DNA of 64,000 nucleotides. It comes from Bryobacterales bacterium. Its GTDB lineage: Bacteria > Acidobacteriota > Terriglobia > Bryobacterales > Bryobacteraceae. Positions 37,532-47,427 of the stretch are shown here, one piece after another (the first letter of the stretch is position 1; each line of letters opens with the position of its first letter). The position numbers and the translations under genes were made by a program. Under the pieces are notes generated by a model that worked only from the letters and a program-made list of their open reading frames with translations, searched no databases and had not been told where the DNA came from. The stretch covers positions 1 to 64,000 of the forward strand of contig CANFEY010000012.1 of NCBI GenBank assembly GCA_947446025.1. The letters run 5' to 3'.

Positions 37532-40500
37532 ATGTCTCAAAGCCCCTTGCACCTTGCCTTCGGGTTCTCCTTCGAGGACCTCTATACACGTGACGGAATT
37601 GTGAAGCTGGACGCAGCGTTTCTGCATCAATTGCAGGCGACGGACGCGGGATTGCGGGCGCGGCTGGGCGAAGCTCGGGCGAATCCGGCTGGGCTGGAGC
37701 CGAAGCCGACGTCGGAGCTGATCATTGCGTTGGCTCCGCATGTGGAGGATTTTGTTGGTGAGTTGTTCGACATCGCCGAGGACTTGACGGGGCTACAGGC
37801 TCGGCATCACGCGCTGGCGCCGCTCAATGCGCTGAAGCGGAAATTTATCCAAAAGAAGGCGATTAGCGGCGTTAAGGAAGAGCAGGCCAACGCGATCAAC
37901 GGCATGGCACTGGCTGCCGAGCTAGAATCGCTGTTCGGGGAACCGCTCACTGAAGCGAGCTATGCCGAACACGTAAACCGTTGGCTCGAGGGCGAAGACA
38001 AGCACAAGACGCAGCTGGACATCGCGGCAAAGTATGGGGCATGGGCCGCGCTATCCGAATCGGGCCGTGAGCGTTATGGGCACCACAGCGTGCTGTTCCG
38101 GGTGCCGCAGAAATTGGTGATGGATCGACTGGTGCCGGTGGAATCGCTCACCACGCCCAACGGCGTGCACAATCAAATTCTGGCCGATCATCATCTGCGG
38201 CATCGCGAAGGTTTCAAGCTGACCGATCCCGGTATGGGCTTGGCGGGTGCGCTGGATCAGGCGAACTACTGCATCAAGTGCCACAACCAGGGCAAAGACA
38301 GCTGCTCAACCGGCCTCAAGGAAAAGGACGGGGCGTTCAAGGCGAGCGCGTTCGGCGTGCCGCTGGCGGGATGCCCGCTCGAAGAGAAGATCTCCGAGAT
38401 GAACCTGGTGAAGCAGAACGGCAACCCGATCGGGGCGCTGGCGATTGTCACGGTGGATAATCCGATGGCCGCAGCCACGGGGCATCGCATCTGCAATGAC
38501 TGCATGAAGTCGTGCATTTATCAGAAGCAGGACCCGGTGGATATTCCGCAGGTGGAAACGCGGACGCTGAAAGACGTGCTGGATCTGCCGTGGGGCTTTG
38601 AAATTTACAGCTTGCTGACGCGTTGGAATCCGCTGAATTTTTCGCGACCGGTGCCGCGCGCGGACTCGGGATACAAGGTGCTGGTGGTTGGTTTGGGACC
38701 GGCGGGCTTCACCTTGTCGCATCACTTGATGAATGATGGGCACACGGTTGCGGCGGTGGACGGGCTGAAGATTGAGCCGCTGGATCCGGGAGTGAGCGGC
38801 GTGACTCCGCTGGGCGAGCGCGTGCCGTTCCTGCCGGTGCGTGATGTGACGGACCTTTACGAATCGCTGGATGACCGCGTGATGGCGGGCTTCGGCGGCG
38901 TGGCGGAGTACGGGATCACGGTCCGCTGGAACAAGAATTTCTTGAAGATCATCCGCCTGCTGCTGGAGCGGCGCAAGCAGTTCGCGATGTTCGGCGGCGT
39001 GCGCTTCGGCGGGACCATGACGGTGGACAGCGCGTTTGCGATGGGCTTCGACCACATCGCGTTGTGCGCGGGTGCCGGTAAGCCGACGGTGATTCCGATG
39101 AAGAACGGTCTGGCTCGCGGTGTGCGGCAGGCGTCGGACTTCCTGATGGCGCTGCAGCTCACGGGCGCAGCGAAGTCGAACTCGGTTGCGAACCTGCAGC
39201 TGCGCATGCCGGTGGTGGTGATTGGCGGCGGGTTGACGGCGATTGATACTGCAACCGAATCGATGGCGTACTACGTGGTGCAGGTGGAGAAATTCCTGGA
39301 GCGTTACGAGACGCTGGTGAAGGAGTCCAGCGAAGCCGCAGTCCGGGCGAGTTGGAATGCGGAGGAGTCGGAAGCCGCGGGAGACTTTTTGGAGCACGCC
39401 CGAGCCATCCGAGCCGAGCGCGCAGCCGCCGCGCATGATGGACGCGTTCCGAACTTCGTGCCGCTCATCAACAGCTGGGGTGGGGTTACGCTGGCCTATC
39501 GCCGCCGCTTGATCGACGCGCCGAGCTACACGCTCAACCACGAGGAAGTGAACCTTGCGCTGCAAGAAGGCATCCGCTTTGCCGAGAGCCTTACACCCAA
39601 GGAAGTCGAGCTCGATCAATACGGCCACGCTGCCGCGCTGCTGGTAACGAATGCCGCTGGAGAGAAGCAGCGCCTGCCGGCGCGTTCGATTCTGGTGGCC
39701 GCCGGAACGCAGCCCAACACGGTGCTCGGCCGCGAGGACACCACCAACGTGTTCCTCGACGGCAAGTGGTTCCAGGCCGTCAACGAACAGGGCCAGCCGG
39801 TGAAGCCGGAGAAGAGCGCCAAGCCTGCGGAGGCTTCGGTACTAATGTCCGTGCGCGCCGATGGCCGCGCGCTCAGCTTCTTCGGCGATCTGCATCCTTC
39901 GTTCGCTGGCAACGTCGTGAAGGCGATGGGCAGCGCCAAGCAGGGGTTCCCGGTTGTCTCGCGCAGCCTTGCCCGCCGAGCTGCATCGGCACCCAGGCCC
40001 GCTGCACTGATCGCGCAACTCAATACCGAACTCCGGGCAACGGTGAAGGAAGTCGTCCGCCTCACGCACAACATCGTCGAGGTGATTGTGAAAGCGCCGC
40101 TGGCCGCCCGAGCGTTCCTGCCGGGCCAGTTTTACCGCCTGCAAAATTTCGAGACCCTTGCACCACGCGCTGGCAACACGGTGCTCGGCATGGAAGGGCT
40201 GGCGCTCACTGGAGCGTCGGTCAATCGCGAGGAAGGCCTGCTCTCAACCATCGTGCTAGAGATGGGCGGCTCCTCTGACCTCTGCGCGATTCTCAAGCCC
40301 GGCGAGCCTGTCATCCTGATGGGCCCCACGGGCACTCCCACGGAAACTCCCGCGAACGAGACGGCTCTGCTGGTCGGCGGCGGTCTTGGCAACGCGGTGC
40401 TGTTCAGCATCGGCCAGGAGTTGCGGGCCGCTGGATCGAAGACGGTCTACTTCGCCGGTTACAAGAAGCTGGTCGACCGATACAAGATCGACGAGATCGA

Positions 40501-40975
40501 AAAAGCGGCCGACGTGGTGATCTGGTGTTGTGATGAGGCTCCCGGCTTCGCGCCCACCCGCCCGCAGGACCGCACCTTCGTGGGCAACATCGTCGATGCA
40601 ATGTTGACCAACGCCGACCTGATCAAGGGAACGGACCGCATCATCGCCATCGGATCGGACGGCATGATGGCAGCCGTCGCACGCGCGCGGCACGGTGTGC
40701 TTCAGCCGCACTTAAGACCGGACCACCACGCCATCGGCAGCATCAACTCACCCATGCAGTGCATGATGAAAGAGATCTGCGCCCAGTGCCTGCAGCAGCA
40801 CAAGGACCCTATCACCGGCGAAGAGACGGTGGTGTTCTCCTGCTTCAATCAGGATCAATCGCTGGACAAGGTGGATTGGGCCAACCTTCGCACGCGCCTG
40901 CAGCAAAATGGTGTGCAGGAGAAGCTGACCAAGCAGTGGATCGACCGCAGCCTGCGCCAGATTGGTGTACGCTGA
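37532..40975 (+). CDS. large fusion FAD/NAD(P) oxidoreductase (GltD-like core + ferredoxin-reductase-like C-terminus)
   Basis: 1147 aa from MSQSPLHL; CNDCMKSCIYQ, VLVVGLGPAGFTLSHHLM, PVVVIGGGLTAIDTATE, then FNR/PyrK-like segment (LPGQFYRLQNFET, ALLVGGGLGNAVLFSIGQELRAAG), Cys-rich MQCMMKEICAQCLQQH. Confidence 0.82.
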   Translation: MSQSPLHLAFGFSFEDLYTRDGIVKLDAAFLHQLQATDAGLRARLGEARANPAGLEPKPTSELIIALAPHVEDFVGELFDIAEDLTGLQARHHALAPLNALKRKFIQKKAISGVKEEQANAINGMALAAELESLFGEPLTEASYAEHVNRWLEGEDKHKTQLDIAAKYGAWAALSESGRERYGHHSVLFRVPQKLVMDRLVPVESLTTPNGVHNQILADHHLRHREGFKLTDPGMGLAGALDQANYCIKCHNQGKDSCSTGLKEKDGAFKASAFGVPLAGCPLEEKISEMNLVKQNGNPIGALAIVTVDNPMAAATGHRICNDCMKSCIYQKQDPVDIPQVETRTLKDVLDLPWGFEIYSLLTRWNPLNFSRPVPRADSGYKVLVVGLGPAGFTLSHHLMNDGHTVAAVDGLKIEPLDPGVSGVTPLGERVPFLPVRDVTDLYESLDDRVMAGFGGVAEYGITVRWNKNFLKIIRLLLERRKQFAMFGGVRFGGTMTVDSAFAMGFDHIALCAGAGKPTVIPMKNGLARGVRQASDFLMALQLTGAAKSNSVANLQLRMPVVVIGGGLTAIDTATESMAYYVVQVEKFLERYETLVKESSEAAVRASWNAEESEAAGDFLEHARAIRAERAAAAHDGRVPNFVPLINSWGGVTLAYRRRLIDAPSYTLNHEEVNLALQEGIRFAESLTPKEVELDQYGHAAALLVTNAAGEKQRLPARSILVAAGTQPNTVLGREDTTNVFLDGKWFQAVNEQGQPVKPEKSAKPAEASVLMSVRADGRALSFFGDLHPSFAGNVVKAMGSAKQGFPVVSRSLARRAASAPRPAALIAQLNTELRATVKEVVRLTHNIVEVIVKAPLAARAFLPGQFYRLQNFETLAPRAGNTVLGMEGLALTGASVNREEGLLSTIVLEMGGSSDLCAILKPGEPVILMGPTGTPTETPANETALLVGGGLGNAVLFSIGQELRAAGSKTVYFAGYKKLVDRYKIDEIEKAADVVIWCCDEAPGFAPTRPQDRTFVGNIVDAMLTNADLIKGTDRIIAIGSDGMMAAVARARHGVLQPHLRPDHHAIGSINSPMQCMMKEICAQCLQQHKDPITGEETVVFSCFNQDQSLDKVDWANLRTRLQQNGVQEKLTKQWIDRSLRQIGVR

Positions 40976-40984
40976 GCTGGAGGC

Positions 40985-41203
40985 ATGCGCCAGCCCCATC
41001 GGATGACCGCGATCATCGAACGTGAAGGCGACGGGTTCGTCTCACTTTGTCCAGAGTTTGACATTGCAAGTCAGGGCGTGACCATCGGGGAAGCACGCGC
41101 GAATCTGGTGGAAGCGCTAGCCTTATTCTTCGAGACTGCGGACGAAGCAGAAGTCACGCGGCGGCTGCGCAACAGACTGAGCCGATCTCTGTTTGAAGCC
41201 TAG
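40985..41203 (+). CDS. orphan HicB-like protein
   Basis: MTAIIEREGDGFVSLCPEFDIASQGVTIGEARANLVEALALFFETADE. Confidence 0.75.
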   Translation: MRQPHRMTAIIEREGDGFVSLCPEFDIASQGVTIGEARANLVEALALFFETADEAEVTRRLRNRLSRSLFEA

Positions 41204-41619
41204 CGGGAGAGCGGCACGAACATGACGTGCCATTCGCTCTCGGCTGTCACCTTCGCGCGGTGCCCTTTGCCGGTCATGTCTTCAATCAGCAGCACGCTGC
41301 CTGTGGTGGCGTGGACGATTTGACCGCCGCCGATTTCGATTTCGGCGTGACCTTTCAGCGTGATCAGGTATTGGCGCTGCGGAGCGGTGTGCCAATCGTC
41401 CGAAGTGCCGGGGCCACGCGTGGAGAAACGCACGCTGGCGGGCTTCAGAATGCCGGGTTGCGCGGTTGCCAACTGACTGATGTTCACTTCTTCGGCGTGG
41501 GTTTGTCCATCGGGGCCGGAGAAGAGCCGAGTCGCGCGGACACCGCCGGGGGCTTGCGCGTCAACCAAGGACATCGCGATGAGCAACCCGGAGGCCACTC
41601 GCAGCAGTTGTGGGATCAT
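41200..41619 (-). CDS. secreted cupin-like protein
   Basis: Signal peptide; RQYLITLKGHAEIEIGGGQIVHATTGSVLLIEDMTGKGHRAKV. Confidence 0.65.
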   Translation of the reverse strand: MIPQLLRVASGLLIAMSLVDAQAPGGVRATRLFSGPDGQTHAEEVNISQLATAQPGILKPASVRFSTRGPGTSDDWHTAPQRQYLITLKGHAEIEIGGGQIVHATTGSVLLIEDMTGKGHRAKVTAESEWHVMFVPLSR

Positions 41620-41636
41620 GAGTCTAGGATATCCCT

Positions 41637-41906
41637 ATGATGGTCGAGATCAAACCCGAAGACGAAGTGCTGGTACGGCGAAGCCTGGAAGAGGGGTTCT
41701 TTTCCAGCGCTGAAGAAGTTGTCCACCACGCGTTGCGTTCCCAGGAATTTGAACGGTGGATCGCCGCGAACAAACAGACCATCAGCGACCACATTGATGA
41801 GGGCTGGGCACAGCTGGACCGAGGAGAGAAACTTACGGAAGAAGAGTGCATCGCGCAGATGGCTGAAATGAAGGCGCGCTGGCGACGAGAAAACGGACGA
41901 GCGTGA
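41637..41906 (+). CDS. ParD-like antitoxin
   Basis: VRRSLEEGFFSSAEEVVHHALRSQEFERWIAANKQTISDHIDEGWAQLDRGEKLTEEE. Confidence 0.78.
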   Translation: MMVEIKPEDEVLVRRSLEEGFFSSAEEVVHHALRSQEFERWIAANKQTISDHIDEGWAQLDRGEKLTEEECIAQMAEMKARWRRENGRA

Positions 41907-42205
41907 GCAAGTACCAAATTTCGTCATCTGCCAACGCGGATCTGTTTGAGATTTGGTCATTCATTTCCAAAGACAGCGACGCTGCCGCGGACCGCGTCGA
42001 ATTTGAGTTCTACGAAACCTTCCGCGCCCTGGCGCAGATGCCAGGCATGGGTCACAGCCGCCTTGACCTGACGAGAAAAGCAGCCCTCTTCTTCCCAATC
42101 TATTCATACTTGATCGTCTACCGATCAGCTGGACCCGACATCGAGATTGTCGCGGTAGTGTCCGCCTACCGCAATCTGCGACGATTGCTCAAAGAACGCC
42201 TATGA
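41903..42205 (+). CDS. ParE/RelE-family toxin
   Basis: YQISSSANADLFEIWSFISKDSDAAADRVEFEFYETFRALAQMPGMGHSR...YLIVYRSAGPDIEIVAVVSAYRNL; GTGA overlap with antitoxin. Confidence 0.83.
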   Translation: MSKYQISSSANADLFEIWSFISKDSDAAADRVEFEFYETFRALAQMPGMGHSRLDLTRKAALFFPIYSYLIVYRSAGPDIEIVAVVSAYRNLRRLLKERL

Positions 42206-42675
42206 GTGTGCCAAAGAAAACCCTGAACGTGTGGGGTCTCGTCGCCATCACCTACGGCTTGGTGCTCGCGACCAGTGTGCTGGCCGTGGCGTCCTACTTC
42301 TACTTCCGCTCCGAAGTGAAACCGGGCGACGACGCCGACGGCAATCAAATGCGGCGCATGATGGTGGGGGCGGTGTGGGTACCCGTTTACACGGGAGCGA
42401 CATACGTGGAGCCGGGCATGGTTGAACAGAAGGAAATCACGACGGGCTGGGTGAAGTTCCGCACGAAAGATCCGGCGGGTGCGGTCCTAGGTTTCTACCA
42501 AGGGTCACTCAAAGAGGGTGGATTCGTTACCGTTACGCAGGGCAACGCTGGCGGGACTGTGCAGGCCGTGCGGCGCGGGGGCAAGACGAACGTGACGGTG
42601 TCGGTGACGACGGGGCCTGAAAACACGACGGGCGAGATCCGCACGTTGCATCGTGCCGATCCCGCCCGTAAGTAA
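42202..42675 (+). CDS. membrane-anchored hypothetical protein
   Basis: 157 aa, N-terminal TM; ATGA overlap with ParE-like toxin gene. Confidence 0.65.
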   Translation: MSVPKKTLNVWGLVAITYGLVLATSVLAVASYFYFRSEVKPGDDADGNQMRRMMVGAVWVPVYTGATYVEPGMVEQKEITTGWVKFRTKDPAGAVLGFYQGSLKEGGFVTVTQGNAGGTVQAVRRGGKTNVTVSVTTGPENTTGEIRTLHRADPARK

Positions 42676-42707
42676 CTACTGAGGCTGCTTGTTATTCCTC
42701 ACAACCG

Positions 42708-43367
42708 TTATTGCGGTTGCTTCACAAGCCGAAGATAGGGCTTCACAGTCTTCCAGCCGTCGGGATACTTCTCTTTCGCCATGTCATCCGTCACGGCGGG
42801 GACGATGATCACGTCATTGCCCGGCTTCCAATTCACGGGCGTCGCCACCTGATGTTTCGCGGTGAGTTGCATGGAATCGAGCACGCGGAGCACTTCGTCA
42901 AAGTTGCGGCCGGTGGTCATCGGGTAGATCAGCATCAGCTTGATTTTCTTGTCCGGGCCGACGACGAAGACAGTGCGCACGGTGGCGTTGTTCGCGGCGG
43001 TGCGGCCTTCGCTGGTCTCGCCCGCATCGGCGGGAAGCATGTCGTATAGCTTCGCAACCTTCAATTCAGGATCGCCGATCATCGGATAGGTGACCTTGTG
43101 GCCCTGCGTTTCTTCGATGTCCGCGGCCCACTTGCCGTGGTTGGTGACGGGATCTACGCTGAGGCCGATCACCTTGCAGTTGCGCTTCTTGAACTCGGGT
43201 TCCAGGCCTGCCATGTAGCCCAGTTCGGTGGTGCAGACGGGCGTAAAATCCTTGGGGTGCGAAAAAAGGATCGCCCAGCCGTCGCCGATCCACTCGTGAA
43301 AGTTGATCGAGCCTTGCGTCGTCTCGGCTGTGAAATTCGGAGCCGTGTCGTTGATTCTGAGTCCCAT
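42708..43367 (-). CDS. peroxiredoxin, 1-Cys/Prx6-like
   Basis: FSHPKDFTPVCTTELGYMAGL; DPVTNHGKWAADIEE; KYPDGWKTVKPYLRLV. Confidence 0.92.
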   Translation of the reverse strand: MGLRINDTAPNFTAETTQGSINFHEWIGDGWAILFSHPKDFTPVCTTELGYMAGLEPEFKKRNCKVIGLSVDPVTNHGKWAADIEETQGHKVTYPMIGDPELKVAKLYDMLPADAGETSEGRTAANNATVRTVFVVGPDKKIKLMLIYPMTTGRNFDEVLRVLDSMQLTAKHQVATPVNWKPGNDVIIVPAVTDDMAKEKYPDGWKTVKPYLRLVKQPQ

Positions 43368-43398
43368 GGTTCTCTCCTTGGAACTCTATAATAGAACG

Positions 43399-43995
43399 GT
43401 GTACGAACGAATTGCACCTACTGACCACGAGATCCTAGAATTGCTCGCCCGCCGCTGGAGCACGCGGGCTTACACGGCGCAGTCCATCGAGCCGGAGACA
43501 CTGCGGCGTCTGTTTGAAGCTGCACGATGGGCTCCTTCGAGCGGGAACGGGCAACCGTGGAGCTTTGTGGTGGCGCGCAAGGAAGACGCGGCGGAGTTTG
43601 AAAAGTTGGGGAGCGTGCTGAATCCGGGGAACGCATGGGCGAAGTCGGCGGCGGTGCTGGTGATTTCTGTCGCGCAACTGGATCGCGCTCCGGGCAAGCC
43701 CAACGGGCACGCATGGCACGACGTGGGGCTGGCGTGTGAGAATCTTGCGCTGCAGGCGACGGCTCTGGGGCTGTCCGTACACATGATGGGCGGCTTCAGC
43801 GCGGAGAAAGCTCGCGAGGTTTTTGCGATACCGGAGCGCTTTGCGCCGGTGGCGGCGATCAGCATCGGCTACCCCGCGGACCCGGACACGCTGCCCGAAG
43901 AGCTGCGTGCGAAGGATCTTGTACCGCGCCAACGGAAGACGATTCGTGAGTTTGTGTACTCGGGAAAGTTCGGCCAGCCGGGGGGCCTCGACTAA
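43399..43995 (+). CDS. nitroreductase family protein
   Basis: RRWSTRAYTAQSIEPETLRRLFEAARWAPSSGNGQPWSFVVA; GTG start. Confidence 0.87.
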   Translation: MYERIAPTDHEILELLARRWSTRAYTAQSIEPETLRRLFEAARWAPSSGNGQPWSFVVARKEDAAEFEKLGSVLNPGNAWAKSAAVLVISVAQLDRAPGKPNGHAWHDVGLACENLALQATALGLSVHMMGGFSAEKAREVFAIPERFAPVAAISIGYPADPDTLPEELRAKDLVPRQRKTIREFVYSGKFGQPGGLD

Positions 43996-44897
43996 TGGAG
44001 CACCGCAAGATTGGGTCGCTCAGTGTGTCACTCGTGGGCATCGGCTGCAATAACTTCGGGTGGCGCATCGATGCGGCGGCGACGCAGGCGGTGGTGGACT
44101 CGGCTTCGGACGCTGGGATCAATTTCTTCGACACCGCGGATGTCTACGGCACCGGGCAAAGCGAGGAGTTCTTGGGCAAGGCGCTGAAGGGCCGGCGGGA
44201 CAAGGCGATCATCGCCAGCAAGTTCGGCATGCGCATGGGCGACGGGATGGAGGGCGCGCGGGCCGAGTACATCCGCAAGGCGCTGGATGCGAGTCTGCGG
44301 CGCTTGGGCGTCGAGGTGATCGACCTCTATCAGATCCACCGGCCGGACGCGAATACGCCCATCGCGGACACAATGGAAGTGCTCAACGAAGCCGTGAAGG
44401 CGGGCAAGGTGCGCGAGATCGGCTGCTCCAATTTTTCAGTGGAACAGCTGCAGGCCTCGCGTGCGACCCATGGCCCTGCGTATTTCGCCAGCGTGCAGAA
44501 CGAGTACAGTTGGTTCCACCGGGCTCCTGAGGCGGGAGTCCTGCCGGAGTGTGCACGGACAGGCGTCGGATTCCTGCCTTACTTCCCACTCGCCAACGGA
44601 TTGCTCACGGGCAAGTACCGTAAAGGCGCGCCGCTACCGGAAGGCAGCAGGGCGAAGGATGGCTTCGGTCCCAAGGTGTTCACCGAAGAAAATCTCGCTC
44701 GCGTGGAAGCGTTGGCCGCTTTCGCTGAAACGCGCGGACATACGTTGCTGGAGCTGGCCTTCAGCTGGCTCGCGGCACGGCCCGAAGTCTCCAGCGTAAT
44801 CGCCGGGGCCAAATCACCGGAGCAAGTGCGCGCGAATGCGAGCGCTGCTTCGTGGACGCTCAGCGAAGCGGATCAGGCCTTGGTGCTGGCGATATAG
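43995..44897 (+). CDS. aldo/keto reductase
   Basis: INFFDTADVYGTGQSEEFLGKAL, IDLYQIHRPD, GKVREIGCSNFS. Confidence 0.93.
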   Translation: MEHRKIGSLSVSLVGIGCNNFGWRIDAAATQAVVDSASDAGINFFDTADVYGTGQSEEFLGKALKGRRDKAIIASKFGMRMGDGMEGARAEYIRKALDASLRRLGVEVIDLYQIHRPDANTPIADTMEVLNEAVKAGKVREIGCSNFSVEQLQASRATHGPAYFASVQNEYSWFHRAPEAGVLPECARTGVGFLPYFPLANGLLTGKYRKGAPLPEGSRAKDGFGPKVFTEENLARVEALAAFAETRGHTLLELAFSWLAARPEVSSVIAGAKSPEQVRANASAASWTLSEADQALVLAI

Positions 44898-46639
44898 GCA
44901 TCGATCCGGCTCTCCATTAACTCCATAGGTACGGAACCGGTGCGCAGGACCACGTTGTGATACTCGCGCATGGAGAAGCGCGCGCCCAGAGCCGAGCGTG
45001 CGCGGTCGCGTAGCTCGATGTACTTCAGCTGGCCGATCATGTAGGAACAGGCTTGGCCTGGGTACACAACGTAGCGTTCGATCTCACTCGCTTCAATGCC
45101 GTAGTCGATGGATTGCTGACGGGTCCAACGTTTCGTGTGGATACCGGTATCGATCACCAGCCGGCGCGCACGGAACAATTCGGAATCCAGCTGCCCGATC
45201 TCGCCTTCCACATCGCCCTGATACCAGCCGGATTCGGCGGCAAGGCGCTCGGCGTAGAGGCCCCAGCCTTCGCTGTTCGCGGCGATATTGCCGAATGCCC
45301 GCAACTGCATGAAGCGCGGCAGGGAGCGGTCTTCCACCTGCAGCGCGATCTGGAAGTGGTGGCCTGGAATCGCTTCGTGATAGGCCAGGCTGCGCAATCC
45401 GAAGGTGGTCATATTGGAGAGCCGGCGCGGGAACTGCACGATGCCGCCGCGGGACCCGTCAGCCGCCGGCGCGTTGTAGTTGGCCGCGGCGTTGGCTTCA
45501 CGGAATGTTGGAAATGGCTGGGCCGCCACTGGCGACTTCGGGCGCACGTCAAACAGCGACTCGGCCCGCTTCGCCGCGTCCTGAATGATGGCGTTGAAGT
45601 CCTTCATCACCTGCTCACGGCTGGCTTCCGAGGTGGGATTCGGATACTGCAAATCCAGATCGAGCTTTTCGGCGCGCTCTTTCACGGTGCCCTGCGTGCG
45701 GCCGAGCTGCTTCAGCAGCGTGTCCATGCGCGCCTCGATAGCGGCCACCTGGCGCAATCCGACTTGGTGGATTTCCTCGGGCGTCATCTTGGTAGTGGTG
45801 AAGCGGCGCAGGAAATACGCGTAGGCTTCGTCACCGCCCTTGAGCCGCCACAGACCGGCGTCGTCATTCGACTTCGGCAACTGGGCTTCCAGGGTGGCGA
45901 TGGCCTGTTTCCAGGACGGGTAGATTTGCGTGGAAACGATGCGTTCCACTTCCGCGCGCAATTGCGTGCGCTTGGCGGCGGGAAGGTCCGGGATGGCGGC
46001 GGCCTTGTCTCCGAACACGATTGCGAAGGGGTTGGAGGCGGGCGCAGGATCAATGAAATTCTGCATCTGGCGGATGGTCGCCTGCAGGATAAAGCGCGGG
46101 GGAATGATTCCCTTCCCGGCCAAGCGCCGCGATTCTTCGATGGCTTCGAGCGTCCGCGCACGGATCTGCCCCATCGCCGCGACGAAGTTTTCCGCGTCGC
46201 GGACCTTGCCCATGGGGCGGGTCACAGTGAAGCGCTCCACCACGCTGACGTTCCAGCCGTTCATCTGTTCCAGCGGGAAGGTGTAGTCGAGATACGGCTC
46301 CTCTTCGGCGATGGTGTTGAGCTGCCACTCCATCACTTCGGACCACAGGCGCTGCTGTTCGGACATCGCACCGCGGTCGAACGCGCGCAATCCGGCGAGG
46401 CCCTTGCGGGCGAGTGCGATGGTCTTGCGGCGCTGGTCCAAGGTTTGCGGAGAGAGCGTGCGCTCCAAGCGGTCTTGCTCGGGACCCGTGAAATAGCGCT
46501 GGTTGGTGGCGAGCGCGGGATTGCTGCGGGCCCACTCATCGGTGAACTCGCGGAAGAAATCATCGATGGCGCGTTGCTGCCCGAAGGCAATCTCCGCCCC
46601 GGCCGCCGCGGTGGCTAGGCAAAACGTCCTGCGCTGCAT
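44873..46639 (-). CDS. DUF885 family secreted protein
   Basis: YHEAIPGHHFQIALQVEDRSLPRF, NSEGWGLYAERLAAESGWY; signal/Tat-like N-terminus MQRRTFCLATAAAGA. Confidence 0.9.
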   Translation of the reverse strand: MQRRTFCLATAAAGAEIAFGQQRAIDDFFREFTDEWARSNPALATNQRYFTGPEQDRLERTLSPQTLDQRRKTIALARKGLAGLRAFDRGAMSEQQRLWSEVMEWQLNTIAEEEPYLDYTFPLEQMNGWNVSVVERFTVTRPMGKVRDAENFVAAMGQIRARTLEAIEESRRLAGKGIIPPRFILQATIRQMQNFIDPAPASNPFAIVFGDKAAAIPDLPAAKRTQLRAEVERIVSTQIYPSWKQAIATLEAQLPKSNDDAGLWRLKGGDEAYAYFLRRFTTTKMTPEEIHQVGLRQVAAIEARMDTLLKQLGRTQGTVKERAEKLDLDLQYPNPTSEASREQVMKDFNAIIQDAAKRAESLFDVRPKSPVAAQPFPTFREANAAANYNAPAADGSRGGIVQFPRRLSNMTTFGLRSLAYHEAIPGHHFQIALQVEDRSLPRFMQLRAFGNIAANSEGWGLYAERLAAESGWYQGDVEGEIGQLDSELFRARRLVIDTGIHTKRWTRQQSIDYGIEASEIERYVVYPGQACSYMIGQLKYIELRDRARSALGARFSMREYHNVVLRTGSVPMELMESRIDAYIASTKA

Positions 46640-46647
46640 ATGACCTC

Positions 46648-47427
46648 CTATTGTTGACCGGCGTGTGCCCGGGCTGTGCGTTCGTTCAGGTCGCGCAACA
46701 CGGCAAGTTCCTTTTCGGTCGGCTCCGGGGTGGTGTCGACGTGCGGTGCTACTTTCAGCGGCCACCCGGTTTCGGCGACCACTTGCTCGACGGTAACACC
46801 GGGATGCACGCTGGTGAGCGTCAACTCTTTGGTGACCGGGTCAGGGGTGAGAATGCCCAGGTCCGTGATGACTGCCGTGGGGCCTTTGCCGGGCAGGTTG
46901 AGTTTGGCGCGGCTATCGCCGCCCTCGAAATACCCACCCGACGTGAGGAAATCGAGCGTCTCTACGAACGCGCGCTTGTTGTGGCGCAAAGTGATCAGCA
47001 CCTCGCCGCATGAAGCAGCGATCTCCTGGGCACCGCCCGCTCCCGGCAAGCGGACTTTGGGGCGCTGATAGGTGCCCCCGATGACGGTGCTGTTGATGTT
47101 GGCGTACTTGTCGATCTGCGCGGCACCCAGGAAGCCGAGCGCGATGCGCCCGCCCTGTAGCCAATAGGAGAACATCTCCGGGATCGACACGACGGCGTCG
47201 GCGGTTTCGGAGAGTTCCCCATCGCCGATGGAGAGCGGCAGCACAGTGGGCTTCGCGCCGATGGTGCCGGATTCGTAGATCAGGATTGTATCCGGCGCGT
47301 GGGTCTGGCGGGCCAAGTTGGCGGCCGCGCTGGGAAGGCCGATGCCGACGAACAGCGGCGCTCCATTGCGGATCTTGCGCGCCGCGGCAATCGTCATCAT
47401 TTCGTCTGAGGTGTATTGGAGTGCCAT
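46648..47427 (-). CDS. CoA-transferase subunit B
   Basis: GAPLFVGIGLPSAAANLARQTHAPDTILIYESGTIGA. Confidence 0.87.
   Translation of the reverse strand: MALQYTSDEMMTIAAARKIRNGAPLFVGIGLPSAAANLARQTHAPDTILIYESGTIGAKPTVLPLSIGDGELSETADAVVSIPEMFSYWLQGGRIALGFLGAAQIDKYANINSTVIGGTYQRPKVRLPGAGGAQEIAASCGEVLITLRHNKRAFVETLDFLTSGGYFEGGDSRAKLNLPGKGPTAVITDLGILTPDPVTKELTLTSVHPGVTVEQVVAETGWPLKVAPHVDTTPEPTEKELAVLRDLNERTARAHAGQQ

Noticed and set aside
38262-38290. CIKCH in the fused oxidoreductase as a c-type haem site
   Set aside because: The protein lacks a signal peptide and the motif sits in a Cys-rich Fe-S-like context of a cytoplasmic flavoprotein.
38306-39628. 440-aa minus-strand ORF
   Set aside because: Antisense to the oxidoreductase CDS; His/Arg-rich composition typical of GC shadow ORFs.
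45053-46618. 521-aa plus-strand ORF
   Set aside because: Antisense to the DUF885 gene; no domain-like motifs.
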